From NCBI RefSeq assembly GCF_003268595.1, contig NZ_CP029797.1:1199501-1263500 (forward strand): a stretch of DNA of 64,000 nt, in the 5' to 3' direction. Source of the DNA: Paraliobacillus zengyii (lineage in GTDB: Bacteria; Bacillota; Bacilli; Bacillales; Amphibacillaceae). The notes below the pieces were generated by a model. The model did not search any database. It had not been told where the DNA came from and saw only the letters and a list, made by a program, of their open reading frames with translations. Position 1 is the stretch's first letter, and every line of letters begins with the position of its first letter. Shown here in pieces: positions 18,390 through 26,810 of the stretch. A program made the translations under genes and the position numbers.

Positions 18390-18472
18390 ATTGGTAGGTT
18401 TATTGTAACATGCGTTTGTGCAATAAAGTCATAAATTGCACGTTTATCTTCTCTTAGGCCTACCATAATTGC
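18390..18472 (-). pseudogene. Fragment of an RDD-family gene 3' end
   Basis: About 80 bp are nearly identical to the 3' end of the RDD gene at 43749-44177 (shared CGTTTGTGCAATAAAGTC and TTGCACGTTTATCTTCTCTT). Only the last 25-30 codons are present. It is a stray piece of an array-type gene outside the array. Confidence 0.75.
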
Positions 18473-18487
18473 TTTGTAAAATCAAAC

Positions 18488-18517
18488 AATAGACCACAGC
18501 AATTGCTGTGGTCTATT
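18488..18517 (-). terminator. Terminator of the BCCT gene
   Basis: A perfect palindrome, AATAGACCACAGCAA and its complement, just past the stop of the BCCT gene on the minus strand. Confidence 0.75.
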
Positions 18518-18530
18518 GTGATAAAAATAA

Positions 18531-20372
18531 CTATTCTTTCTTCTCTTCGTCCGTTGTTATCGTGTCTTCCTTTTTTTCTTCTGTTACAATATCACGCAGT
18601 GCATCATTATGGACTGTTGAAGTAATTACTTCATTGATGGTATGGTCATCGGTGACTTGTTGCAATGCCACGTCAACCGATGTTTCTATTTCATACTCCT
18701 GTTTGAGCCCCATGTTGAGCGAGTATATCATTAAGATAAGAATAATGGTAAACGGTAGCCCTGTAATGATCGAAGCAGTTTGTAACGCTGTGAGTCCACC
18801 ACCAACAAGTAGTGTGGCAGCTATAACACCTTCCATAACAGCCCAGAATACACGCTGTGGCACTGGTGAATTTAGTTTCCCACCTGAAGTAAGGTTATCA
18901 ACAACTAGAGAACCTGAATCGGAAGAAGTAACGAAAAACACCGTAACAAGGATAATTCCAATCACGGAAAGAATACTTGCTAATGGTAAATTATCTAACA
19001 GGGCAAAGAGTGCTAAAGCCTCATCTTGTTGAACAAATGTTGATATTGCACCAATACCATTCATTTCTTGGAAAATAGCTGTTCCACCAAATACTGACAT
19101 CCAAAGAAACGAAATAGAAGTAGGGATAAAGATAACACCGACAATAAACTCCCTTACCGTTCTCCCTTTGGAAATCCTTGCGATAAACATACCGACAAAT
19201 GGTGACCATGAAATCCACCAAGCCCAATAGAAAACAGTCCAACCACCTTGCCAATTAGTAGCTCTAAAGGTCTCCGTCCATAAGCTCATTTCAAGCAGGT
19301 TTGACATATAGTAACCAATATTTTGCGTGAATCCACTTAAAATATAGACAGTAGGTCCAGCAATGAGAACAAATACCAGGAAGATTCCTGCTAAAATCAT
19401 GTTAATTTCACTAAGTTTTTTAACACCACCATCAAGACCCATTAAAACGGATACTGTTGCTAAACCAGTGATAATGAGAATCAGGATAACTTGATTAGTG
19501 ATGCTAATATCAATATTAAACAGATGATTTAATCCAGCATTCACTTGAGAAACACCAAGTCCTAGTGAGGTAGCAAGTCCCATAAGGGTCGCTAAAACGG
19601 AAAGGATATCAATCATATTCCCCCATAACCCGTAAATCTTGTTTCCGATCAGTGGATAAAATAATGACCGGATCGTCAAGGGGAGCCCTCTATTATAGGA
19701 AAAGAACGCTAGTCCTAAACCAACGATGGCATAAATTGCCCAAGGATGTATTCCCCAATGGAAGAAGGTATTCGCCATAGCTGCCTGTGCAGCAGCAGCT
19801 GAATTCGGCTCAATACCACCAAACATGGGAGAAGGTGTCCCGAAATGCTTGATCGGTTCTGCGACACTCCAAAATAATAGTCCAATTCCCATACCAGCAC
19901 TAAGGAGCATGGCATACCAAGAGAATTTTGAGAATTCCGGTTTTGCGCCCTTTCCACCTAAGACGATTTTTCCATATCGCCCGAAAGCAAAATATAGCGC
20001 GGCAACAATAAATATATTAGCAGCTAAGATCATGAACCAACCAGTATTTTTAGTAACGCTATTTAAAATATTATCGAATAATTCCGCTGCAGTACTGGGG
20101 AATAGTAAGGTTAAAGAAATGAAGAGAATCAAAATAATCGATGAATAAATCGTCACATGTGGATGAATATCAATTCCGAATCTTTTCCAGTTATTCTCAC
20201 CGGCTTCCTCTTTGCCTTCTTCATCAAAGAGCGATACTGTCGGTCTAATCTGTAACCCTTTAAACGGTTTTCTGTTCTTAATTGCTTTTTTTCTGGCCTC
20301 AATTTCAGCCTTTTTTAACTTTTTTGCCAACGCTTGTTGGGATGCAATTTCTTTCTTTTGTTGTTTATCCAT
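18531..20372 (-). CDS. BCCT family glycine betaine/carnitine/choline transporter
   Basis: A 613-residue transporter with 12 hydrophobic segments and the BCCT signature (VFYWAWWISWSPFVGMFIAR), plus FFHWGIHPWAIYA. The aromatic residues of these motifs form the trimethylammonium-binding box. It has a charged cytoplasmic N-terminus of about 70 residues rich in Lys/Ala and an acidic, Lys/Thr-rich C-terminal tail, which in this family often sense osmotic stress. It takes up compatible solutes with Na+. It is a single gene with its own terminator. The 329-bp gap to the right holds no other gene; it is AT-rich and includes the extended -10 for the GNAT gene at 20702. Confidence 0.92.
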   Translation of the reverse strand: MDKQQKKEIASQQALAKKLKKAEIEARKKAIKNRKPFKGLQIRPTVSLFDEEGKEEAGENNWKRFGIDIHPHVTIYSSIILILFISLTLLFPSTAAELFDNILNSVTKNTGWFMILAANIFIVAALYFAFGRYGKIVLGGKGAKPEFSKFSWYAMLLSAGMGIGLLFWSVAEPIKHFGTPSPMFGGIEPNSAAAAQAAMANTFFHWGIHPWAIYAIVGLGLAFFSYNRGLPLTIRSLFYPLIGNKIYGLWGNMIDILSVLATLMGLATSLGLGVSQVNAGLNHLFNIDISITNQVILILIITGLATVSVLMGLDGGVKKLSEINMILAGIFLVFVLIAGPTVYILSGFTQNIGYYMSNLLEMSLWTETFRATNWQGGWTVFYWAWWISWSPFVGMFIARISKGRTVREFIVGVIFIPTSISFLWMSVFGGTAIFQEMNGIGAISTFVQQDEALALFALLDNLPLASILSVIGIILVTVFFVTSSDSGSLVVDNLTSGGKLNSPVPQRVFWAVMEGVIAATLLVGGGLTALQTASIITGLPFTIILILMIYSLNMGLKQEYEIETSVDVALQQVTDDHTINEVITSTVHNDALRDIVTEEKKEDTITTDEEKKE

Positions 20373-20701
20373 TTAATCATACCTTTTTTTAGATTTGTAC
20401 CCTTTTAGATTATACGCGTACAAGACTCTTAACACAATGATAGAACAATAATCGATTTAAATACCAATTTTTGTATAACGATAAAGTGGTAATTCTTTAT
20501 TTCATGACCGAGTAAAAAAATTCAATGTGTTTTTTAACTTTGTATGATTTCCAGGCTTTAGTTAGTTCCCAGCTAGATCTCCAATGTATTTTGCAACTCA
20601 TAGAAAAATTATTTCCAAATATGTTAAAAACAGCACAATAATTCGTTATTTCTTGTTAAAATATAAAAAATGCACATATCAATACAATAAGGGGGATTAG
20701 T

Positions 20702-21181
20702 GTGAATATTGATTTTTTATCAAACCATCCCAATAAAATAAAAGAAGTTTCTGAGATGATTTTCAAGGAATTTGTAATGAAGACAGGTAGTAGTATGAAA
20801 TTTGAAGAAGTTGTTAAACACTTTTCAACAACAAAGAACAATGCATTTCCGATAACCTTGGTTGCTTTAGAGAACGGAGAATGTTTAGGAACTGTATCAA
20901 TCTTTGAAAACGATTTAAAGATAAGAGACATGTATAAACCTTGGCTTGCATCTCTATATACAAAACCTGAGTATCGTGGGAGAAGTGTAGGACAAAAATT
21001 AGTAGCCAAAACCATAGATGTAGTCAAAGAATTAGGATTTAATGAACTTTATTTAAGAACAGAAGATGCAGCAGACTATTATAGGAATCGAGGATGGACC
21101 TATATTGAAACTGTTTCTGATGATAAGTACGATAGAATTGATGTATTTAAAGTAAATTTAAATCAATCAACTACTTTATGA
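20702..21181 (+). CDS. GNAT family N-acetyltransferase
   Basis: A 159-residue acetyltransferase. Motif A (PEYRGRSVGQKLV, acetyl-CoA pyrophosphate loop) is followed by LYLRTEDAADYYRNRGW (motif B). GTG follows GGGGGA. An extended -10 (TGTTAAAAT, 20654-20662) lies 40 bp upstream, the same promoter core found in the long array repeats. It is the first gene of the repeat-separated array. The substrate is unknown. Confidence 0.85.
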   Translation: MNIDFLSNHPNKIKEVSEMIFKEFVMKTGSSMKFEEVVKHFSTTKNNAFPITLVALENGECLGTVSIFENDLKIRDMYKPWLASLYTKPEYRGRSVGQKLVAKTIDVVKELGFNELYLRTEDAADYYRNRGWTYIETVSDDKYDRIDVFKVNLNQSTTL

Positions 21182-21187
21182 AAAATT

Positions 21188-21279
21188 GTGCTTAAAGTAA
21201 AGGATCCAATAATTAAAAATGGGGTTGTCGATTGCGATAGCTTCTTATTGTGTTAAAGAAGCAGGTTAGTGGAACAGAA
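21188..21279 (+). repeat. Array repeat, first copy
   Basis: Begins with GTGCTTAAAGTAAAGG, contains GGGGTTGTCGATTGCGAT (a degenerate form of the long-copy middle), and ends with AGCAGGTTAGTGGAACAG. Confidence 0.6.
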
Positions 21280-21299
21280 ATAGTATTGGAGATGTTGAA

Positions 21300-21797
21300 G
21301 TGGAATTAAACTTAGAAAACGGTATTAAATTGCGAAAAAATGGAAAACAGGAGGAATCTAACGAACTATTTAAAAAATTGGTCAAGGAGTTTCCTGATAA
21401 TGCATCAATTACCTATCATTGTGCTTGGAGTTTTGATTTATTAGGAGAAGAATCGAAAGCAGTTCCCTTTTACGAAAATGCAATCAACTTAGGACTATCC
21501 TCTGAGGAGTTAGAAGGGGCAATATTAAAATTAGGTAGTACATATAGGACATTAGGAGAATACCAGAAATCTGAGAACACATTTGTAAGAGGAATTGATT
21601 TGTTCCCAAACAATAAAGCAATTCAAGTATTCTATGCGATGACCTTATACAATTTAAAAAACCAAGAAAAGGCTATGGAGTTATTAATAAAAGTCTTGAT
21701 AGATACAACAAATGATGAAGAAATAATAAGTTATAAAAAAGCCATTGATTTTTACTCTGACAAATTGGATGAAGTTTGGAAGTGGATTGTGAAATGA
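21300..21797 (+). CDS. Tetratricopeptide repeat protein
   Basis: A 165-residue soluble protein with about four TPR units (ELFKKLVKEFPDNASITYHC, then KAVPFYENAINLG, then LGEYQKSENTFVRGIDLFP, then QEKAMELLIKVL). Such proteins bind partner proteins. GTG start after GGAGATG. It stands alone between two array repeats. Confidence 0.8.
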   Translation: MELNLENGIKLRKNGKQEESNELFKKLVKEFPDNASITYHCAWSFDLLGEESKAVPFYENAINLGLSSEELEGAILKLGSTYRTLGEYQKSENTFVRGIDLFPNNKAIQVFYAMTLYNLKNQEKAMELLIKVLIDTTNDEEIISYKKAIDFYSDKLDEVWKWIVK

Positions 21798-21874
21798 TGT
21801 ACTTAAAGTAACGGTTGCAATAGAAGAAGCCTTTGGTACTGTTGTATCACTAACTGGCAGTAATGTGGAATAAG
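21796..21874 (+). repeat. Array repeat
   Basis: GTACTTAAAGTAACGGTTGC arm, variable middle, then CACTAACTGGCAG and GTGGAATAAG. It starts at the stop codon of the TPR gene. Confidence 0.7.
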
Positions 21875-21933
21875 CAGTTGTTATTAAAAATACGACTAAG
21901 TATTAAAATCAATTTAAGACTGGGGGAGGAACT

Positions 21934-22557
21934 TTGAAAAAAAACTTTTTCATGATAAGTTCTATTTTATCTTTTATCTTAATAGTAAGCACTGGATGCA
22001 CTAATACAAGTGATAAGGTAGCCACTATTTCTATTAATGCCGATTCTGAATATGTGAATACCTTTGAAGATTTAGATTTAGGAATAGTATTTGATTTTGA
22101 TTTCACATTGCCTAATGCGGATAACAGTTGGGTAGATCTTTGGGTGGAAAGATATATTGATGGAGAAAAAGAATCTCAACCATTAACGAAATTATCTTAC
22201 GGTAACAGTCCAAATGAAGTTGAAGATGGGCATTTGGGGTTCGGGATGATAAACACAAAATCAGAAGATACTTTAGTTTTTCTTTTTGGACCTGATGTAA
22301 GAAATCATCCATCAATAATTGAAAAAACCCCTAAGACTGATATTTTTATCAATTGGGATTATGCAATCGGAAATGAGGAAGTAGAGTTAGAAATTGGTAA
22401 AACAAAAATCTTAGCAGTATATAGGGAAACAGAAAGGAACTCAATTCGTACGGTTGATTTACAAGATGAGGATGCAGTAAATGAAATGATTAAACAAGAT
22501 AATATGGTACTACTATTAAAGGTGAAAATAGAAGAAAAAAGTTTAAATCTTAACTAA
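21934..22557 (+). CDS. Putative lipoprotein, unknown function
   Basis: A 207-residue protein from a TTG start after GGGGGAGG. The signal peptide ends in a lipobox (VSTGC). The mature part is acidic and beta-rich (IVFDFDFTLPNADNSW, ILAVYRETERNSIRTV). No family recognised. The stop codon TAA is the one inside the AACTAA of the following repeat. Confidence 0.65.
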   Translation: MKKNFFMISSILSFILIVSTGCTNTSDKVATISINADSEYVNTFEDLDLGIVFDFDFTLPNADNSWVDLWVERYIDGEKESQPLTKLSYGNSPNEVEDGHLGFGMINTKSEDTLVFLFGPDVRNHPSIIEKTPKTDIFINWDYAIGNEEVELEIGKTKILAVYRETERNSIRTVDLQDEDAVNEMIKQDNMVLLLKVKIEEKSLNLN

Positions 22558-22625
22558 TAGAACGGGATTAGACAATTTGAAAGACGATCCATTTTAAAGT
22601 ATAGAGTGCGATAGTTTAACAAGGA
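22549..22625 (+). repeat. Array repeat, variant with a small insertion
   Basis: AACTAATAGAACGGG in place of AACTAACGGG, then a degenerate middle and GATAGTTTAACAAGG. It overlaps the stop of the lipoprotein gene. Confidence 0.5.
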
Positions 22626-22660
22626 TATTGTGAAATTAAAATAAAGAAAGGAGTGTTGTA

Positions 22661-22956
22661 ATGGCATTTGTTGTAGGATATGGAGTTTCTTTTATAGGAG
22701 CACTTGTAGCTTATAATCTAAGCAAAAATAAGTCTAAAAAAGAAAATACATTGTTTGGGGTATTTCTCTTATGGTAGCAATTTCACCATTCTTATCTTTT
22801 ACAATTGGTTTAACATATGCGTTTATTTTTGAGGATGGATGGGCAATACCTAGTGCAATTTTGATATTGTTTCCGATTGGTTTCATCACAGGACTAATTA
22901 TGCTTTTGGTAGGAGTATTTAAGAAAAAAGAAACGGGTTTATTTCTTAGCGATTGA
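22661..22956 (+). pseudogene. Small membrane protein, frameshifted or two coupled ORFs
   Basis: ATG at 22661 after AAAGGAG gives 38 codons (MAFVVGYGVSFIGALVAYNL) ending at 22777. A second frame from ATG at 22771 overlaps that stop and continues with MVAISPFLSFTIGLTYAF to 22956. One shifted base would join them into a single protein of about 98 residues with three membrane segments. Translational coupling through ATGGTAG is the alternative. Confidence 0.5.
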
Positions 22957-23020
22957 CGTCGTTGAGATGAAAAATCATTGTTCAATTGTTCCACTATAGC
23001 AGCAGAAGAGTTTAACAACC
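22957..23020 (+). repeat. Array repeat, degenerate left arm
   Basis: The right half is clear (TTGTTCCACTATAGCAGCAG, then GAGTTTAACAACC). The left arm is poorly preserved. Confidence 0.5.
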
Positions 23021-23084
23021 AAAATTTTAAAATATACTTTTTGCTAAGATGTATCTTATAGGAAAGACAAACGGAGGTTTTATT

Positions 23085-23429
23085 ATGTATGTGTTGCCCA
23101 AAGGTTTGTTTGAACCATTATTTGAACCGATAAAAAGTGGCTTTTTTATCGTAATCGCAGTAACAACTTTATTGCTTATTTTTATGATGTTAAAACAAAA
23201 AAATAGTAAATCACCTTATGTATGGCTGATAATCCATTTTGTAGTTCTTGCATTATCAGGTTATTTGTTTTTTAACACGATAAGTCCACCGACAATTCCA
23301 GAACTTCCACAATCAATAATATATGACGAGGTTAGGATACGTTTAAGTTTTGTAGGGATTACATGGATAATAAGTTTGATTTGTTTACTAATTGGTATTA
23401 GGAAATTTCAAAAACAAGCAGAAGAATAA
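23085..23429 (+). CDS. Small membrane protein, unknown
   Basis: About 114 residues with three or four hydrophobic segments (FFIVIAVTTLLLIFMML, WLIIHFVVLALSGYLFF, ITWIISLICLLIGI). An in-frame start exists at 23049, but CGGAGG lies eight bases before the ATG at 23085. No family recognised. One of about fifteen small membrane proteins in the array. Confidence 0.65.
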   Translation: MYVLPKGLFEPLFEPIKSGFFIVIAVTTLLLIFMMLKQKNSKSPYVWLIIHFVVLALSGYLFFNTISPPTIPELPQSIIYDEVRIRLSFVGITWIISLICLLIGIRKFQKQAEE

Positions 23430-23482
23430 AATTGTTAAGTTAAAGGGTGCTTATCTGGAACAAGAGATACAGGCTTTATTTC
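23430..23482 (+). repeat. Array repeat, left half
   Basis: TTGTTAAGTTAAAGGGTGCT, then TATCTGGAACAAG. The same GGTGCTTATCTGGAACAAG version occurs at 37921. The right half is degenerate. Confidence 0.55.
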
Positions 23483-23510
23483 GTATAATTTTAATTAGGG
23501 GAGAGATAGA

Positions 23511-23654
23511 TTGCAAACCAATAGTAAGCAATCAAATAACATAAAGTTAGTAGCATATAGCAATTCTTTCTTTACAGTTTTTTTTGCTTATGCAATTTTT
23601 GTTGTATTTAATGATAGTTGTTTTCTATATAACAATTTTCATTTTCAAATTTAG
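23511..23654 (+). CDS. Possible very small membrane protein (47 aa)
   Basis: TTG start after GGGGAGAG, with one long hydrophobic segment (FFTVFFAYAIFVVF). It could be a remnant. The frame-overlapping sequences up to 23840 contain another hydrophobic stretch (YIIGILIAFILLRFL) without a clear start. Confidence 0.3.
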   Translation: MQTNSKQSNNIKLVAYSNSFFTVFFAYAIFVVFNDSCFLYNNFHFQI

Positions 23655-23840
23655 CAAGAAGAAGTAATCTCGATAAGTAGTTTTTACTTATTCAAGTAAA
23701 GGAGAGAAGGGTTTTTTTAGATTTTTCAAAAAAAGGGGAACTTGATTTTATATATATTAATAGATTGAGTAGTTATATCATCGGAATTTTAATAGCGTTC
23801 ATATTATTGAGATTCTTAACCGGGAGGATTATACAAAAGT

Positions 23841-24056
23841 ATGTTGAAAAGATGGGAAGTAATGTCCAAATGGAGGAAAATTTGTTTTGTATCAAGTTTA
23901 ATATTCTTAGCCGTAGGTGTTGTTTGGCTAATAATTGCTTTATCATTTGGGAAATTCTCTTTCTTTAAGTCACAATCCACATTTTATATTATTTTAGGTA
24001 TTGCTATTGCCCTTTCCACTGAAATGGGTGTTAACAAAGATACTGAAAATAAATAA
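23841..24056 (+). CDS. Small membrane protein, unknown (71 aa)
   Basis: Two hydrophobic segments (FVSSLIFLAVGVVWLIIAL and FYIILGIAIALS) after a basic start. The start may be 23841 or an in-frame ATG at 23862; neither has an ideal ribosome binding site. It overlaps a second frame from 23765 that may be the remains of another gene. Confidence 0.5.
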   Translation: MLKRWEVMSKWRKICFVSSLIFLAVGVVWLIIALSFGKFSFFKSQSTFYIILGIAIALSTEMGVNKDTENK

Positions 24057-24082
24057 TATAGATTGATGAACGCTGTGAAATT

Positions 24083-24161
24083 TTATAACGTAATGGGTGC
24101 TTTAGTACAACATGAAAAGGCATTTTTTATTCAATTAACGAAGCAGTTATGTGTAATAAAA
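24083..24161 (+). repeat. Array repeat
   Basis: GGGTGCTTTAGTACAACATG, middle with CATTTTTTATTCAATTAACG, then AAGCAGTTATGTGTAATAAA. The middle closely matches the copy at 30674-30752. Confidence 0.7.
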
Positions 24162-24219
24162 GTAGTTAGATAGATAGTTTAATAAGAAAGATAATTTTTG
24201 CAATGAAAGGAATTTTATA

Positions 24220-24642
24220 TTGGAAATAGATTTGAAAATGAACAAAAAGGCAATTCTTCGAGCATATGAAGAAAAAGACTTTAGTAAAATACACGATTTA
24301 AACAAAGAAGAAGGATGGACTAATTTAGTAGAGAATCAATTGAATACCAAAGAAGCGTGGAAAAATTCAAATGTATCTTATGTTGTAGAAACAGAGGGTG
24401 AAGGTGTAGTCGGCTATGTAAGAGGTTTTACTGATACTCGTATAAGTCTATTTATTTGTGAATTGCTAATAGATAAAAAGTATAGGGGATTTGGATTGGG
24501 AAAAGAAATACTCTTTTTTTTACACAATTTATATCCAAATACAAGGATTGAATTACTTGCTAATAGCTCATCTCGCTCGTTTTATGAAGAACTGGGTTAT
24601 CGTACCTTTTATGGATATAGGAAATCAAACCAAGAATTTTAG
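24220..24642 (+). CDS. GNAT family N-acetyltransferase
   Basis: A 140-residue acetyltransferase with motif A IDKKYRGFGLGKEILFFL and C-terminal SSSRSFYEELGYRTFYGY. TTG start eight bases after AAAGGA. Flanked by array repeats on both sides; substrate unknown. Confidence 0.85.
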   Translation: MEIDLKMNKKAILRAYEEKDFSKIHDLNKEEGWTNLVENQLNTKEAWKNSNVSYVVETEGEGVVGYVRGFTDTRISLFICELLIDKKYRGFGLGKEILFFLHNLYPNTRIELLANSSSRSFYEELGYRTFYGYRKSNQEF

Positions 24643-24651
24643 GTTATTATT

Positions 24652-24715
24652 ATTGTGCTAAAGGGTGCTTTAGTTTAGGAAGGAAAAAGGCATTTTAGTG
24701 TAATAAGATAAGTTT
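24652..24715 (+). repeat. Array repeat
   Basis: TTGTGCTAAAGGGTGCTTTA, then GGCATTTTAGTGTAATAAG. It is shortened relative to the other copies. Confidence 0.6.
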
Positions 24716-24787
24716 GCTGGATATTGAAATATTAAAGTAATTATATTCGTATATATAAGTAAATCATTTTCAATGGGGGGTTGCTTT

Positions 24788-25183
24788 ATTAAAAGGTTTT
24801 TTTATTACTTTGGTTCGACAGTTGTTATTGGATTTATTATTTATTTAGGAAGTTTATTTCAGGTTAGATTTGCAGATGAATCCATTATGGACTATAAAAT
24901 AATGCCTGTTGTAATATATGGAACTATATTTCCAGTTCTTATTGGACTCTTACTAAGATTACCAAAGTTGATAATTGAAATTAAACAGAATAAACAATGG
25001 ACATTTGATTGGGTAAAGTTTATTGGGATTGGATTACCATCTTTTTATATAATAGCAATGTCTTTTTTACCATTTGCTATATCGATTAAATTACCAGAGA
25101 TAAATATGCTTGAAAGTCCAACATTTCAAATAATCGCTGGCGTTGTTTTTGGATATATCTTATTGGATAGTTTAAAGAAATAA
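24788..25183 (+). CDS. Four-helix membrane protein with a non-ATG start
   Basis: About 132 residues with four hydrophobic segments (FGSTVVIGFIIYLGSLF, VVIYGTIFPVLIGLLL, FIGIGLPSFYIIAMSFL, FQIIAGVVFGYILL). GGGGGG at 24775-24780 is seven bases before ATT at 24788, where ATG would be expected (ATT AAA AGG TTT). The only in-frame ATG (24773) lies before the Shine-Dalgarno sequence. Translation is therefore probably weak or absent. No family recognised. Confidence 0.55.
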   Translation: MKRFFYYFGSTVVIGFIIYLGSLFQVRFADESIMDYKIMPVVIYGTIFPVLIGLLLRLPKLIIEIKQNKQWTFDWVKFIGIGLPSFYIIAMSFLPFAISIKLPEINMLESPTFQIIAGVVFGYILLDSLKK

Positions 25184-25193
25184 AGTTCTTTAG

Positions 25194-25526
25194 TATTATT
25201 ATCGACCAATTGGTGGGGGGATAGAATACGGGGAGACAAGTTCTAATGAGTTAAAGAGAGAGGTTCTAGAAGAAATTGGTGCAAACATTACAGACGTAAA
25301 ATTTTCAGGTGCAATTGAAAATATATTTACATATAACGGGGACCTTGGATATGAAATAGTCTTTGTATATGATGCAGAATTTGTTGACAAGTCCTTTTAT
25401 GAGAAACCTTCTTTTTTTGGATGCGAAGATAATGGGGTGCCCTTTAAAGTGTATTGGAAGCCAATTAGCGATTTTAAAAATGAAAAAATACTGTTAGTTC
25501 CAGAAGAATTATTAAATTTGCTTTGA
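25194..25526 (+). pseudogene. NUDIX hydrolase lacking its N-terminus
   Basis: The frame is open just after a TAG and shows the full Nudix box (GGGIEYGETSSNELKREVLE then EIGA), so the metal-binding half is intact. The first beta strands and the start codon are missing. It abuts the upstream membrane-protein gene with no array repeat between, so a deletion removed one repeat and the 5' end of this gene. Compare the N-terminal NUDIX piece at 36998. Confidence 0.75.
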
Positions 25527-25545
25527 AATGGTTGCAAACTTCTTC

Positions 25546-25692
25546 TTGTGCTAACAGGTGCAAGAGTTAAACAAGGGGTCGTCGATTATGACGATCCTAT
25601 TTTTATGTACCGGAATAATTATTGTAATTTTATGTTAAAATTAATATGTGAACTAAAGTACTTAAAGTAACGGGCAGTAATCTTTAATAAGG
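25546..25692 (+). repeat. Array repeat, long copy A with embedded promoter
   Basis: Left arm CTAACAGGTGC, then a 110-base middle shared almost base for base with 27876, 32020 and 40501, then GTACTTAAAGTAACGGGCAG. The middle contains an extended -10, TGTTAAAAT, at 25633-25641 on the plus strand. Confidence 0.85.
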
Positions 25693-25741
25693 GTTATGGA
25701 TTTATATGGTAACAAAACAATATTAAAAATGGGGTGATGTT

Positions 25742-25948
25742 GTGGGATTTTATTATTTTATAATTCTTTTCATAGGAATTTTCTTCATTGTAGGTGCAGT
25801 TATCCAGGCGGTTAAGTATAGTTCTTTGTTTAAAAAGAAAGTTATATTTTCAGGGGTTATAGGATTTATGTTAATTGGTTTATCAATCTTTTTATTTACA
25901 CCAGGTAGCTCCGATATTATCGCTGAACTTTTGAGATTAAATGGATAG
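25742..25948 (+). CDS. Small membrane protein, unknown (68 aa)
   Basis: Two hydrophobic segments (YYFIILFIGIFFIVGAVI and VIGFMLIGLSIFLF). GTG start after GGGGTGATG. It lies about 100 bp downstream of the embedded promoter of long repeat A, so it is likely transcribed from it. Confidence 0.6.
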   Translation: MGFYYFIILFIGIFFIVGAVIQAVKYSSLFKKKVIFSGVIGFMLIGLSIFLFTPGSSDIIAELLRLNG

Positions 25949-25951
25949 AAA

Positions 25952-26044
25952 CATTCAACTAACGGGTGCAATAGTGGAACAAGCATTGTTGATGTCGCAG
26001 CTCCTATTACTTGTTGTACTAAAGGGCAGGATAGCTGAAGAACA
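25952..26044 (+). repeat. Array repeat
   Basis: ATTCAACTAACGGGTGCAAT, AGTGGAACAAG, middle with GTTGATGTCGCAGC, then ACTTGTTGTACTAAAGGGCA. The outer and inner arms are both recognisable. Confidence 0.8.
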
Positions 26045-26068
26045 GATAGTTAAGAAAAGGGTGGCACA

Positions 26069-26647
26069 ATGATAACGATAGGACTAATTAGGCACGGAAT
26101 AACTGAATGGAACTCCTTGGGTAAGGCTCAAGGTGTAAGTGATATTCCCTTAAATGAAATTGGCAGAAAGCAAGCCTCTGACATTGGTGATAGGCTTCTT
26201 CTTGAAGAACAGTGGGATATGATTATTACGAGTGACTTATCAAGGGCAATTGAAACAGCGAACATTATTGGTACAAAAATTGGCTTGCCCAGTAGTCATA
26301 TTGATAAAAGGGTACGAGAAATAAATTGTGGACAAATTGAAGGAACTACGGAAGAACAAAGAATCAGAAAATGGGGTAGTGAGTGGCGTAATATAGATCT
26401 AGGAATGGAAAAGTTCGCAGATGTATCTAACAGAGGAAGAGATTTTTTAGAGGATATAGTTTGTACATATAAAGGGAAACGAATTTTGGTAGTGAGTCAC
26501 GGTGCTTTAATCGGTTTAACATTACAAAGATTACTGCCACAAAAATTCCAAAAGACTTATATTGATAATACATCTATTACTATTTTAAAAAATAGAGAAG
26601 AAAAATGGGATTGTATTTTGTATAACTGTACGAAACATTTAAAATAA
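26069..26647 (+). CDS. Histidine phosphatase (phosphoglycerate mutase-like) family protein
   Basis: A 192-residue enzyme. LIRHGITEWN at residues 6-15 carries the phosphorylated His (RHG), and VVSHGALIGL carries the second catalytic His. ATG after AAGGGTGG. The substrate is unknown; family members act on small phosphoesters. A second family member at 32197 in the array is frameshifted. Confidence 0.88.
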   Translation: MITIGLIRHGITEWNSLGKAQGVSDIPLNEIGRKQASDIGDRLLLEEQWDMIITSDLSRAIETANIIGTKIGLPSSHIDKRVREINCGQIEGTTEEQRIRKWGSEWRNIDLGMEKFADVSNRGRDFLEDIVCTYKGKRILVVSHGALIGLTLQRLLPQKFQKTYIDNTSITILKNREEKWDCILYNCTKHLK

Positions 26648-26658
26648 CTACCTATTCT

Positions 26659-26738
26659 ATTTAAGCTAATGGTGAGCTTATCTTCAATAAGGATTTGCAC
26701 CCTTGTTCCATTACAGGGCAGGTTTAACAGGAACAAAT
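26659..26738 (+). repeat. Array repeat
   Basis: TTAAGCTAATGGTGAGCTTA, TTCAATAAGG, then TTGCACCCTTGTTCCATTAC and AGGGCAGG. The GGTG of the loop and the CACC of the middle could pair. A second partial piece (TTGGGTGCTTTTGTCCGAC) lies at 26773-26791. Confidence 0.75.
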
Positions 26739-26810
26739 AAAAGGAGAGTTACGTAGACACAAATTAAAAATATTGGGTGCTTTTGTCCGACGGATATTAA
26801 AGGATTTATA

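Noticed and set aside
23765..23968. Separate gene overlapping the 23841 membrane protein
   Set aside because: Only its first 30 residues look like a membrane segment; the rest is the out-of-frame shadow of the 23841 gene, and no ribosome binding site was found.
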